A DNA stretch of 64,000 bases from Edaphochlamys debaryana (Eukaryota; Chlorophyta; Chlorophyceae; Chlamydomonadales). Below the pieces are notes generated by a model, which saw only the letters and a program-made list of their open reading frames with translations, searched no databases and was not told the DNA's origin. Both the position numbers and the translations under genes were made by a program. Shown here one piece after another: positions 22,797 to 34,516 of this stretch. Each line of letters starts with the position of its first letter. Position 1 is the stretch's first letter. The stretch lies in NCBI GenBank assembly GCA_016858145.1, contig JAEHOE010000189.1, positions 62,001-126,000 of the forward strand. Reading direction: 5' to 3'.

Positions 22797-23210
22797 CTAC
22801 CCCGTAGGGCCGAAGTCGAACTGCTTCCACGCACCAGCCTCCAGAAACTCGATCTGCACACCCTTGCGCCACCGGGGCGTGAGCCCGCGCGCCACCAGCC
22901 CGTCAAACACCTCCTGCCGCTCCCTGCGCAGGCGGCAGCCTAGCAAAGTGAGGTAGGGGGCCACCACCACTCCGCACCACCTCCGCACAGCCTGAGCCGC
23001 CCGAAGGAACAGCTGGTGCTGGCGGGGGCTGACCTGCACCACCACACCACCAACCGGGATGTTGAGAACCTTGCTGAGGCCAGGGCTGAGGCGGCTACAT
23101 ACCCGCAGCCCCGCCTCCGCCCTGCCGTGGCTGGCGCCTGGCGGAGCCCGGATGCCCGCATCCGCCGCATGCTGGTGCGCGGCGGCGCCAGCGGATGCCA
23201 ATAATTGCAA
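22797..23210 (-). CDS. Unrecognised ORF, 137 codons
   Basis: Encodes a non-repetitive protein with a coherent C-terminal half: VLNIPVGGVVVQVSPRQHQL, then FLRAAQAVRRWCGVVVAPYL, and RWRKGVQIEFLEAGAWKQFD. I recognise no family. It sits between the inverted KUP fragment and the KUP 3' remnant, in a rearranged part of the window, so it may be a leftover exon of a mobile element or of a gene whose other exons are gone. Composition is less biased than the usual shadow ORFs here, which is the reason it is listed. Confidence 0.25.
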   Translation of the reverse strand: MQLLASAGAAAHQHAADAGIRAPPGASHGRAEAGLRVCSRLSPGLSKVLNIPVGGVVVQVSPRQHQLFLRAAQAVRRWCGVVVAPYLTLLGCRLRRERQEVFDGLVARGLTPRWRKGVQIEFLEAGAWKQFDFGPTG

Positions 23211-23232
23211 GGGTATATCCGGTGCGTCTATC

Positions 23233-23400
23233 TAAGGGTATTGTGAATAACCGCCAGCCATGCCAACAAAAGCCGCTTGCTCCTGTGCTCCACCACCGCA
23301 GGCCACCTGCCCTGTCCCCCAAGGTCCCAGCGCATATAACTTGTGGCTTAACCCGTCGCAGTGCCGGCTGCTGGGCCAACCCTCCTCACCCAGCTCAACG
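23233..23400. repeat. Spacer repeat, copy 1 of 3
   Basis: The stretch with CCGCCAGCCA, GCCGCTTGCTCCTG and TGCCGGCTGCTGGGCCAA matches parts of about 26930-27335 and 40776-41120. In all three places it lies just downstream of a KUP 3' end, so it marks the same junction in each duplicated block. Confidence 0.55.
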
Positions 23401-23523
23401 GACGACTCTCGGCCTGCAACCAACTCCCCTAGCCTGCGTGCTAACCTGGATACCCGCAACTAACCCGTGATACCCATAGCTGCCAAGCCAAGCCCGAGCC
23501 AAGCTGCCAAGCCAAGTCGGACC

Positions 23524-23656
23524 TCACATCAGGTCCACCGCCAGCCCCAGCTCCGGTAACGGCCCACTGTGTGCTGACACCTGCCATACCCGTATCGAAG
23601 GTAATCAGCTGGTTAACACCCTCATCACATCAGGTCCACCGCCAGCCCCAGCTCCA
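23524..23656. repeat. 101-bp partial duplication of KUP 3' end
   Basis: The last codons of KUP (TCAGGTCCACCGCCAGCCCC on the plus strand) occur twice, 101 bp apart, the outer copy being non-coding. The same arrangement with the same period is at 29541-29672 behind KUP1, but not behind KUP2 at 41242. It therefore dates from before the split of KUP1 and the fragment KUP0. Confidence 0.7.
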
Positions 23657-24421
23657 CCAGCGCCTCGGGCGGCACCCGCCAGCGCTCCATGTCCTCCACC
23701 GCCACCGCCGCCAGCCCCCGGTACAGCACCCCCAAAGCCAGCCAGCAGCACCAGGAACGGGCCCAGGCGCCCGCGCCGGCGAGGGAAGAGGTGATGGGGG
23801 CAGTGGGGGTGGAGGTGAGGGTGGCGAAGAGGGCGTGGAGAGGGTTGCGAAGAGGTCGGCGGGGAGAGGGTACGGAGGCGGGAGGCGCGGAGGCGGAGGT
23901 GGGGGAGGAGGAGGCGGTGGGAGGTGGGGCCGCGTGCCGGGTCGTGCGCAGGCGGGGGCGGGAGGCGTAGTACACGACGCCTGCTTGGGCGCGCGAGACA
24001 AGGGGTGAGTGGGGAAGGGGGCTTGCCACAGGGGAGGTTCACCACCCCTGGACTTGACCTAGGCGCAGGCTGGCACCGTCCCAGGGGCCAGGGCCTACAC
24101 ACACCGGCACCTGCGCACAGCTCGCGTTCTGCCCCGGCTTGTCCTGTCAGGGGTCCTGTCCTTGTTCTCAATCCTAGAATCCTCCCACTTCGCCTCCCAC
24201 GCCCGTGCCCACGCCACCCACCGGCCAGCTCGGCCTCCAGGAACGCCGCCACAGCCGCCTCCGCCCGCGCCCAGCGGGGGCCGGGGCCAGGGGTCGTTAA
24301 GACAACGGGGCGTAGTGCCGCGGGGCCAGGGGTACCCTGGCCGGGGCCGGGCAGCTCTGACTGGCTCTGACAGGCAGGCCCCGTGGTCCACCGCGTCCAG
24401 ACAGCCGTACAGCGCCACGGC
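23625..24421 (-). pseudogene. 3' remnant of a third KUP transporter (KUP0)
   Basis: The final exon (23980-23625) is open and matches KUP1 and KUP2: [12 protein letters not shown] at the start and [20 protein letters not shown] at the end. The preceding exon (start 24421) begins AVALYGCLDAVDHGA, then loses the reading frame through deletions and a 29-bp insertion at 24295. No earlier KUP exon follows upstream; the sequence passes directly into the 5' end of D1 at 24534. So only the cytoplasmic C-terminal part of the transporter remains and it is not functional. Confidence 0.75.
24285..24333 (+). mobile_element. 29-bp insertion flanked by 10-bp direct repeats
   Basis: GGCCAGGGGT occurs at 24285-24294 and again at 24324-24333. 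Between them lies a 29-bp segment (24295-24323) ending AACGGGGCGTAGTGCCGCGG, which KUP1 and KUP2 lack at the matching place. The same core occurs at 22123-22155 and 28371-28403. An insert with perfect flanking duplications is what a transposition leaves behind, either a very small non-autonomous element or a solo end. The segment has no inverted repeats of its own. Confidence 0.55.
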
Positions 24422-24533
24422 CTGCATGCTGTACGGGAGCGTACGGCACACGGCGGGGATCGTGATACTGGCTTCGGGTCACCGCAGCGTGCCAGCGTCA
24501 CTCTTCAACCGACTTGTAACGCAACGCAACGCC

Positions 24534-26065
24534 ATGCTGGCGCGGAAGCTTGGCACACTGTCCAAAACGAGTCTTCTTCTTCACTGGGGTCGCACAGCGC
24601 ATCGGAGCACGACCACTCCTGCCCTTGAGGAGAGCCTTGTCAAGCTGTTGTGCGAGGAGCTGGGCGCTCAGACCAAAGGCCTGCGCAAAGTAATGCGCGA
24701 GGAGCTGGATGCGCACGCCCAGCGACAGCGCAAAGATATGCGCGAGGAGCTGGATGCTCACACCAAGCTACTGCGCAAAGAGATCGGTGCACTCGGCGAG
24801 GCAGTCAACTTCCTTGCAGAGAGGACCCTCGTGAAACAGTCAGGCCTGAAACTGGTGCGGCTTGAGACGCTGCCCGACATGATTCGCGCGTTCGTGCCAG
24901 ACGTCGTCAACTTGCAGCTGAGCTGGGACACCCAGCTCTTGCCGAAAGCGCAGGAGCTGGCTGTGGCGCAGATGTTGGAGAAGGTGCGATCGTGGGTACT
25001 TGGGTTGCGCCCCTGCGCCTCTCGCCCCGTGTTCCATGGCCATGTTCGTGACCGCTCTTCGCTCGCGCAGGACACCGGCTTCCTGAAGACGGTGCTGCAG
25101 CTGTGCAAGATGTCGCTGGTGGGCGAGGCGGAGGACGAGGAGGACAAGGAGCAGAAGGCGCGGGTGGGTGCGGCGTTTGCTGCACGCGGACCCGGGGGAA
25201 GACATGCGTCCCACCCGACCGCCCTCTGCCCTCTGGTCACTGCGGCGCGGCGCACACGCTCTAAGGCTCCCTCCGCAACCCTCCGCCCTCGTGCGCTCGC
25301 ACCCTGTGCATGCCCTGCACAGGTGAGGCGGCAGGTGGAGCAGCTCCTGGCCGACGGCCAGGGCCTGCCCCCGTCGGGCGAAATCGTCGACGACGTGCGC
25401 GGCTTCTTGGTGCGGTGGAACCGCCCCATGGAGCAGCCCGGCGCTGCCGACCTCCTCCGCTACCTGGACAGGTCCTGCAAGGAGGAGCGCCGGCGCCTGC
25501 TGGTCGGCTCCCTCTTCGCCCGCTGCCTGGCGGCGCAGCTGCTGGGCACATGCCGCGGGGGGCTGGAGCTGGGCGGCTGCGTGCGGGCGGTCGTCGACCC
25601 CCTGCACGACTGCGTCAACCTCAGCATCAGCGAGGTCGAGGGGTGGGCGTCCGGTGAGTGCGCGTAGGCGTGGGATGGGCAGGCTCTGGCTGTCGCATGG
25701 GGCTACCGATCCTGCGCGAGGGGCCGCGCTCTCATGCGCGGCGGAGTGGGCTGTCCTGCGGCCTCACTGCCCTGGTGCGTGCGCCGCCCTTGGCTGCAGA
25801 GCAGGCGGCGGCCAAGCACCAGCTCGAGGAGGCGGCCGTCTGCGCCACCTACGTCCTGGACCGCATGCTCCAGGCGGGCATGAAGTCGGTGCCGCCGCGC
25901 CTGGTGGTGGAGGGCCGCTTCCTGCACCTGAGGAGCGGCGGCAGCGGCGAGGGTCAGCGCGGGCCGGCCCTGCAGCGGCTGGGCCTGCTGCCCAGGGCGC
26001 AGGCGGGCGCAGGGCTGCAGTCGGCGCAGCTGGTCGTGCGGCCCATCACCCCCTACGACAGCTGA
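24534..26065 (+). CDS. Family D protein D1, unrecognised, probably mitochondrial
   Basis: Four exons, 24534-24983, 25071-25163, 25323-25653 and 25800-26065, join in phase to 379 residues. The start ATG is shared with the paralogue at 37672. The first 35 residues (MLARKLGTLSKTSLLLHW...) are Arg/Lys/Ser/Thr-rich without acids, like a mitochondrial presequence. Next come charged repeats of the form RKxMREELDAH (residues about 50-85), likely helical or coiled coil. Then come conserved segments: RLETLPDMIRAFVPDVVNLQ, VEQLLADGQGLPPSG, LLVGSLFARCLAAQLLGTCR and the C-terminal PPRLVVEGRFLHL. I recognise no known family. It is tail-to-tail with KUP1, and its 5' end abuts the KUP0 remnant. Confidence 0.75.
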
Positions 26066-29000
26066 GCGCGGCCGGGTGGGCCCGCTTGCGGCAGGGGCCC
26101 GGTGTCGACTTGCAAGGGAAGCCAGGCGGAGAGTGCGTGGGTGGGGGTCCCTGCCATTCCTGCCGTGGCTTGAGCTCGATGCTGTAGGACTGAATCTATG
26201 CCTCAAAACATGAGATGGTTCAGCCGTTTTTGTATTGTTGCGGCTGGAGCCGCACGTAGCTGATGTAGTACGCTTGTCATGACCTCATCATTTTGTTGCC
26301 GGTTGGCAGCTATGCAATGTGTACTAGGGCTGGAGTGTTGTCAGTGAGCGTTTCTTCATTCTTCATCTAGGACTGGTTGAGCTGCAATTTTGGAGACCCG
26401 TAGGTTTTGTTCTTGAGCGCCGGGGGGTTACGCTTCTGCGAGGGGATGTATTGGTATCGAGCGGCTGATGACTGGGGCGGGGGTGCGGCCTTCCGTTGTT
26501 GCGGGCTAGGGGATGACTAAATCCCACATCTGCTTGATGCGGCCACCCATGTGTGCTGAACCTACCGTAGTTGAGCAACACGACGAGCCCGGCAAGGCCC
26601 AGAGCAAAGTCCAGACGTCCGTAGGTAGGTGTAGACCTGTAGACCCGCGCCCTGCATGTGTGCTTCGTCGATAGCTTCGACCCCCACGTGTGCCCTGTTG
26701 GCTAGGACTGCAGCAGCGGCTGGGACCTGTTTGATTGAAGGGGGCATGGCGGCGGGGTTGCGGGGGGGCGGGGCGGGTACGTGGCAGTCAGGCACTCAGG
26801 CATGGGTAGCATAGGATGGTACGATGGGCGGTCCATGGAATAGGTGGCGGTGGTGGCAGTGGTGTGGTCGGGTTAGTTGCGGGCGACGAGCGACGTGGGC
26901 CGACTGCAGTGCAACGCATTTCTGGGGTGCCGTGCGTGGACTCCTCGACCCTGCCGGCGTCACACGCTGGCTTCAAGGCGGGGCCGAGGGTCCTGGTGGA
27001 CCTCCTTCGTCAAGGCGAGTCTCGTTCAGCATTCCTTGAAACCACGCCGCTCATCATGCAAAACGACCCACCATTCTCTAATTCCACGCACGTGTGCCCT
27101 AGAACTAGCCAGCCTACCCTGGCGCGCGCCGCTTGCTCCTGCTCTGGGATGGTGTCACCGAACCCAAGGGCCAAACCGCACCTACCCAACTGCGCTAACA
27201 ACCTGCAACGCCGCGATTGACCGCCAGCCAGCATCAAAGCCTATTGCCGCCGCTCTGTCCTGTGCACCCTCCACCAACGCCGCTTGCCCCAGTGCGCTAC
27301 CAACGTGGGGTCCCAATGCCGGCTGCTGGGCCAAACCCCTCTAATTCGCAGAGATAGAGCTCGCCCATCGGGGTTGCTGCTGAATCCAGACTCCCGTGTG
27401 CTGCGCGGTCGCACGCCAGTGCGGGGCCAGCTGGGTGGCATGGTGCGAGGCGGACGCAGGAGTCAAGGGGTGAAGCGGCGGCGGGCGCATCCGGCCGGGG
27501 GGGCGCACGGTAGCCGGGCTGATGTGGGGGCAACAGTGGAGGCGTCCGGATGGTCCCAGGCAGCAGTGCAGGGACGGGCACATGAGCGCGACCCGGAGGC
27601 TTACACCACCGGGAGGCGGGCCAGGGCGCTGCAAGACGAGGCATCCCTTGCAGAGACAGGCCCCCGCAAACCCAGCAAGGAGCGCAGCCCAGCCCCCCAG
27701 CGGAACCCGAAACGACACTGCAAGGATGGACGGAGGGCACATAGCTTCTGGTGAGCCGTGGAACGGGCACACCCACCCAGCTGGGAGGCACCGACCAGCT
27801 GGGCGCAGCGAAGCACGACAAATCTCAGGGGCAGGGGTGCGAGGAGCGTGCAGGCACGAGACGCGTGGGGGACTGGGACAGGGGGGACGAGGTTACGCGA
27901 AAAGCAGGGCCAGCAAAGTGCGACAACATCTCTGGCGAGCGACTACCCGCAACCCTGCTCTTGCGAGCAGAGAGCGATGTCCCTCAGACGCGTGGGGGGC
28001 GTGGGGGGCACAGAGCGCGCTAGGGGCACAGGCAGCTCGGGCGAAGGGGGGGAAGGGGGCTGAAGGGGCGCAGAGAACGTGAGGGGCAAAAGCGGGGGGC
28101 CTCGGGGGGATGGCATTGGGGGTGCGGAGAGCAAGGGGAGGCTGAGGGGTGCGGGGCACGGGGGGTGGGGTGTCAGCACACAGTACGGTACACGCCATAC
28201 CATCGCCTGCTAGGGGACACCTCCATCCCCTCGGCTGCTGATCGGTACCTCTGCCATAGACGTACGTACGGCCGCGCCGTACAGTGCTCCACGACTAGCG
28301 TGAGCCAGCCGTCTCCCTGCGGGATCCGGCGACTCGGCGGTAACTTACCTCATGGTGTGTCCTGACAGGGCGTTATTATAGACAACGGGGCGTAGTGCCG
28401 CGGTGCTTGGCGTCGCATGATGTTGGCCTGTGCCTGTGAACGGGGTACCTGGTCGCCGAAAGTGGCTTCCAGGCTGAAAGTCCCCCCAGAGTAACCCCGG
28501 GCTGCTCCGCGCGTCGGTGCACCAACGGCCCAGAGGGGTGGGGGTGCGGGGGGCGAGCGGGCACAGGGGGCAGGGGGGCGCAAGCTGCGGGCCTGCGTGT
28601 CCGCCAGCATGCTAGGGGCCCGAGCTACCAACTGGCGTTTCGGCCAGGTGCCCTGTCAGCTCTGGACTTTGCGGACTTGCGCGCGCCTTGGGCCTGGGAA
28701 CAGGCGGGACTCTGTACTCGCGATGGTGCCAGGATGGTGTCCGGCGCCGCGTGCCCGACTGCCCGTAGCCTGGTCTGCTGTCGCTATCACTGCGCGAGCA
28801 CGCTGCCGTCACACGAGGTGGCGTCGCTGCCAAGGGGGCGGAGCATGGGTGCGTCCTGACTTGACTTGTGGTGCCCACGTTGCACCGCGACGCCTTACCA
28901 TTATATTGCGTATTGCATTACTCGATGTGCTGGGGCTGGCGTCAGGTCGCGCGACGTGCCTCCAGTTTCGATCGCGAGCCGCTGGGTACCCACTCCCGGC

Positions 29001-29639
29001 GCTGCGCCCTGGCTTGTTCTCCTCGCTCTCTACTATGCACTATGTCACTTTCCACGGCCGTCGAGGCCCGACGACTTTGTCGCAAACGGTCGCTTTTGCG
29101 CTCAGGCCCCACGCGCTTCCCCGCGTGTTGCTGTCTCTCAGCTTTGTCTCTTGCGTGTGAGCTGCTTGCGGCTGGGTCGCGAGGATTCGGCCGACGAGGT
29201 CTGGGCATGCTCCAATTGGCTCTCTTCGGCCTCGCGCGGACCAGCATTAGGTTCGCTCGACCTGCCGCCGACCATGCTGTGTGCGCTCGTGTGGCGTTTG
29301 GTTGGGTTTAGTACGAAATGTGACGAAGTGTCACCAAGAGTGAAGATTTTTTAACTCGTACCAGGGGTGGGTCTTCGGGCCGATCCGTAAGGCTCTGTCC
29401 CATCGTGGATGGGCGAGCCAACCCGGGTGCACATTGCCTTAACTACCCCCATGCAACCGGCCTCCTGGCTCCTGCTCTACCCAGCTTCGCGTCCAGCTAT
29501 CAACTGCAGCACTCGAGCCTGACGCCAGCCCGACCTCATCACATCAGGTCCACCGCCAGCCCCAGCTCCGGTAACGGCCCACTGTGTGCCGACACCTGCC
29601 ATACCCGTATCAAACGTAATCAGCTGGTCAACACCCTCA
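26066..29639. other. Spacer between D1 and KUP1
   Basis: Roughly 26.2-26.6 kb matches the region behind D2 (39.8-40.1 kb), including TTTTGTTGCCGGTTGGCAGC and TTTCTTCATTCTTCATCTAG. About 26.93-27.34 kb matches 40.78-41.12 kb. The part from about 27.4 to 29.4 kb is absent from the second block; it contains one 33-bp element and several long overlapping ORFs with no recognisable motif. I cannot support a gene here. Confidence 0.5.
28371..28403 (+). repeat. Dispersed 33-bp element, most complete copy
   Basis: Begins CGTTATTATAGAC and continues with AACGGGGCGTAGTGCCGCGG. The copies at 24295 and 22123 differ mainly in the A/T-rich first part. There is no clear flanking direct repeat here. Confidence 0.7.
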
Positions 29640-32600
29640 TCACATCAGGTCCACCGCCAGCCCCAGCTCCACCAGCGCCTCGGGCGGCACCCGCCAGCGC
29701 TCCATGTCCTCCACCGCCACCGCCGCCAGCCCCCGGTACAGCACCCCCAAAGCCAGCCAGCAGCCGCACGACCGGGCCCAGGCGCAAGCGGCGGATAGGG
29801 CAGAGGCGAGGGGGGCGGTGAGGGCGGCCAAGAGGGCGTGGAGAGGATTGCGGGCGGGGCGGCGGGTGGAGGGTGCGGAGGCGGGAGGCGCGGAGGCGGA
29901 GGTGGGGGAGGAGGAGGCGGTGGGAGGCGGGGCTGCGGGCCGGGCCGTGCGCAGGCGGGGGCGGGAGGCGTAGTACACGACGCCTGCTTGGACGGGCGAG
30001 GAGATGGGGCGGCGGGGAGTGATGTGGCAGTTTAGCCAACCTAACTGGATCTTGCCCATGCCACGCCAGCGACGGCCGCCCAGCTCCGCCCAGCGCTGAC
30101 GGGACCTCCTCACGCCCGCTCCCAAACCCGCATCCGTGCCACCCACCGGCCAGCTCGGCCTCTAGGAATGCCGCCACAGCCGCCTCCGCTCGCGCCTTCA
30201 CACAGCCGCCGCCGCCGCAATCACCGCCGCTACGGCCCAAAGCGCCGCCGTCACCCGCCGGCGCATCGGAGGGTGGCGGGTGCAGCGGCGGGGGGAGGGC
30301 CGGGGCCGGGGCCGGCGGGTGCGCCCTCAGTGCCCGCCGTACGCCATCCAGGAGCTCCGACAGGAAGGCCGGGCCGTGATCCACGACGTCCAGATAGCCG
30401 TACACCGCCACGGCCTGCATGCCGTACGGGTACGGCAGCGTACGGCACACGGCGGGGGACCATCAGACCTGCATGCCGCCCACTCCGCACCCTTAGAAAC
30501 CCCTCCCCGTCTCTCCCAGATTGCAGATACCCCGCCCCTCCGCGCCCCGCCTCACTGATAGGACTTGGCCCCACTCCGCATCACCCTCTCTCCAAGCTCG
30601 CCCCACCACCCCGCCCCGCCTGAACCAGTAGGACTCGGCCTCCCCATCCCGCCCCTCCCTCCCTCCCGCCTATGTAGCCCTCTATGCCCTACCCACCCGG
30701 TAGTAGTTGGCCTCCCCATCCCTCCCCTTCCTCCTCCACCCCTGCCTTGCCCCTCACAGCCCTCTCCGCCTCACCCTGTACAAGTTTGCCCTGCCACAAC
30801 CCTTAGAACTTGGCCTGCCTGCTGCATTCCTCCCCCTTAACCCCTTAGCCCTCTCCACCTGCCTCGTAAAAGGCCTCCTTCCTTTCCGCCTCACCCTGTA
30901 GAAGTTGGGCGGCAGTCCCCCGTCCGTGCGTACACTCAGCCGCTGGCCCCGCGGCACCGAGGGGGTGGGCAGGCGGCGCACGCACAGGAACACACCCACC
31001 GTGTGGACGGCCTGGGGTGACGGAGGGAGGGCGCAGGGCGGAGAGTTGGGAATGGAGGGGGCGGATTGCGGAAGGAAGCGAGGGTGTTCGGGCCACGCAC
31101 GGCGTTACTGCCACTTCCCCCGTCCCTGCCCCACCTGCACGTTCCTCAGGAAGTGCACCAGCACGGGCGGCAGCTCGGGGCCGCGGGGCTCCTCAGCCGC
31201 CAACCCGTCACCCATCTGTGGGGCGCAGGGGGTATGGGAGCGGGGCGATACGATGGCGATAGGCGGTTGCGAAGCAAAGCAGCGAACAGCCGCAGAAGGT
31301 GCGTGCATGGATTTTGTACGACGGGCGTGCGTACGGCACTCACGCTCTCGTCCAGGTAGTAAACGCCGATGCCGTCCAGCCGCGTCAGCGGTACGACAAG
31401 GAGGGGCGGCGGCTGCGGCGGCGGAGAGTCCTCGCCACCTCCTGTTGTGGTATTGCTCTCCATGCCCCCTCCAGCCCCTCCTCCACATCGGCCTCTGCTA
31501 CGGGCTCGCAGACCCCATCCGCCTCGCCGCCAGCCTCGCTGCCGCCTCCGCTGCCGCCGTCGTCGCTCTCTGGCGGCGCCGCCAGCAGCGCTGCCGGGAG
31601 CTCGAGGGCGAGCAGCGCTGCACGCGGGGTGTAACCCGCCGCCGCCGGGGCTGCTGCCGCCGCCGCCGCCGCCACGGCTGCGTGCTTGGGCGCCGCAGCG
31701 AAGGGCGAGGCCCGGGCCAGCCCCACCGCTCCACCATGAACTCCCGCGGCGGGGCCGTCGCCAAAGGACAGCTCGGGCCCCGCCGGATACGCCGCCGCCG
31801 CCGCCCGTTGAGCCACCGCCGCTGAGGGGGGCCAGGAGTGCTCTGACGGCATCGCCGCCCCCGCTGCCGCCGCCCGACCGTTGCGGCTGCTGCCGCTGCC
31901 GCCACCGCCGCTGGAGGCGAGGGTGAGCGCCGTCGGCCGGGAGAGGCGGCCGCTGCGGCAGCGCAGGTTGGCGCGGCTGGGCTTTGCCAGCGACGCACCC
32001 CCGCCTCCGCCTCCTCCACCTCCCCCGCCTCCTCCACCTCCTCCTCCAGCCTTGGGGGAGAGGGCGGCAGGCGGGCTGTGCGGAGCTGGCCAAAGCCGCA
32101 GCACGCCGCCCTCTTCACGCCCTGGCGCCACGCCACCACCATACGCATGCTTCATCCCGCTTCCGGCCTGCGGCCCGTTCGCATCAGGGGCCCAGCCCGG
32201 GCCCAGACCCGGGCCCAGGCCCAGCTCCTGCGGCGTGAGCGCCCTCAGCCTCGCGCCCCCGCCGCCAGCCTCTCCGCCAGGCGCCTGCTGCCCCCCCACC
32301 AGGAGAGCATGAGGGCAGCCACCGCCACCGCCACGGCTACCGTGAACCAGCCGCCCTCGTGGACCTGGGAGGGCGGGGTAAAGGGGAAGAGGGGAGGATG
32401 GCAGAGGGAGGAGGGAGAGGAGGGGACTGGAGGGTTCGGGGCATGCCGGGGCGCAGGGGTGCGGTAGCAGGGAAGGGCGGAGCAGGAGGGCAGGCAGGTT
32501 TTGCACCGCCCTCCGACCTGACCTGCATGCAATCACCCTTCAGGCCCCCACACCCCCTCCCACCTTGACGATGTTGGCGCTCCAGTAGGCCCCCTCCACC

Positions 32601-34423
32601 GCCAGGAAGAGGGCCAGGAAGGCCGCCACCAGCAGGGGGCTGGCCTCCCACACAGTCACCATGACCTGAGGGTGGAGGCCGTTGCGAATCGAAAGGCAGG
32701 AGAGGGCGCGTGCGGTGCGCGCGGTACGTGGCGTGAGGGGAGGAAGCGGTGAAGCTGTGCTGTCTGCCGCCCGGCGGACCTATTGGGGGCTTGTTTGCAC
32801 CCACCAGCGATACAAGGCACGTGGTGGTGACCTGCGGGGGGGTGGTACGCAAGGCGAGGAAGGGCCCTTAAAGCCGCAGATGTGATGTATGAGGTGGGCC
32901 AGGCATGTCATTGCCCATCGCCGTGAAGCTGCCCGACCCGACCCACATCACCCTGCCAGACTTCTTCCGCCCCACACCCCGCCCCCCTCGCATGCAACCT
33001 CCCGCTTTGTGCTTCCGTAAATTTCTGTCCCACTACACCCATCCAGCCGTCACCAACCCCTTCCCCACACACAACCCTCCCCCCTCCGCCCCCGCCCCAC
33101 CATGTCTGTCATGACCGCCAGTCCGTACGCCTTGCCCAGCGCCACCGTGCTGCCGAACCCCGCCACCACCGCACAGCACAGCACGAACAGCAGGGCGTTG
33201 ACCAGCGGCACGTAGACCTGGGGTCAAGGCAGTGTGCAGCCGGGTCTGGCCCACTAGCCGGCCTGGGGTGTGAGGTGGCGGGGTGGTTGGGGCTGGGCCA
33301 AGAGGGGTTGGAGCTCGGCCACCGAACGTGGCGACGAGGGGCACAAGGCTGAGTCACCTGCGTGGCAGCTCCCGGCTTGCTCCCTCCGGTGAACACGACC
33401 TGCGAGGAGGGGCATGGAGCAGGGGGTCGGGCGCGGAGTGGGGTGAGGTGCGCCCTGTCAAGTTATCGAGGGCACGCCTAGGCATTGCCGATGACCAACG
33501 GACTTGCTATCTATGCTGCACACAGCTGTTGACGGCAGAATGCCATCCGGCTCAGCGCGCTCTGAGGGGTGGCCCTCTGTGCCCCACCTGCACCGGCGGG
33601 AAGGCACCGAGCAACATGGCCTGAGGGCCAACGAGGGGGTGGGGATGGGGATGGGGAGGGCGGGGGTCACCTCGTAAGCCACACGGTAGGGGAGGGCGAA
33701 CCGGAGAGGAGCACGAACGGAACAGGAGCATTGTGCCGTATAACTGCCGTACAGCACAAGGCGCACCTGCCGTACGATACTGAACACGCCGCTGATGAGC
33801 GCCTGACTGGCCACGATTGCGGCCAGGGTGGCCAGCACTAGCATGGGGTACAGGACCTGCCGTACGGCGGTAAGGCCGTACGTACGGCAGGGGCACGGGG
33901 CGTCAGTACAGCGAGCTGAAGGGTCCGTGGCACATGTCATGCTGGGGTGCCGTACGTTCGTACATACCTGGCTGGGCAGGGACTTCCAGAAGGCGTCCTT
34001 CTCCAGCGGGTGGCGAATGAGGAAGGCGGACTGCGGAGGGGCACAGGTGGGCGGGGGCGCTGCCGATTAGGGCATGAGGCAGACGGAGGCGTGGCAGCAT
34101 CTGCTGCAGTTGCAGACGCTCTGAGGCTTGAAGCTTAAGAAGCATGCGCCACGCTTTGCCCCCTCACTCCGCCCACCCACAGTCCCACGCACCTGGCCCA
34201 GGTACGTAATGACGAGGCAGGGGTAGGCCAGGAGGGTGGAGGCGGCCTGGGGGGGGCCGTCGTGCGTACGGCAGACGCATCTTGACTGCTTCCCACAACT
34301 GCCGCCCTATCAACTCTATACCCGCGCCCTGGACGTGTCCCGTTCCCTCGCGCAGCCCAGCCACCTCAAGGCCCCAGTCATGCGACCGCAATGTTGCATT
34401 GACGCACCTTTCACCCCCCACTC

Positions 34424-34516
34424 CCCACCCACCGTGATGCTCCCCCTCGAGAAGTGGCCCAGGTCTTCCCCCCCCAGCATCCGCTCAGGCCCCACCCACC
34501 GTGATGCTCCCCCTCG
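34424..34516 (-). repeat. 67-bp duplication of KUP1 exon/intron boundary
   Basis: The 3' end of the exon encoding [11 protein letters not shown] and its GT donor occur twice, 67 bp apart (GTGATGCTCC on the plus strand at 34434 and 34501). The same unit is present three times in KUP2. Confidence 0.8.

Noticed and set aside
27284..28082. Arg/Gly-rich ORFs resembling a retrotransposon gag
   Set aside because: No zinc knuckle, no adjacent reverse transcriptase or LTR; composition alone explains the length.
28866..29354. Overlapping plus-strand ORFs of 162 and 147 codons
   Set aside because: No motifs, both frames open at once, no paralogue in the second block.
31385..32536. 383-codon minus-strand ORF as a separate gene
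   Set aside because: It is the loop exon of KUP1 plus its upstream intron read through; the frame is lost only because of the indel near 31473.
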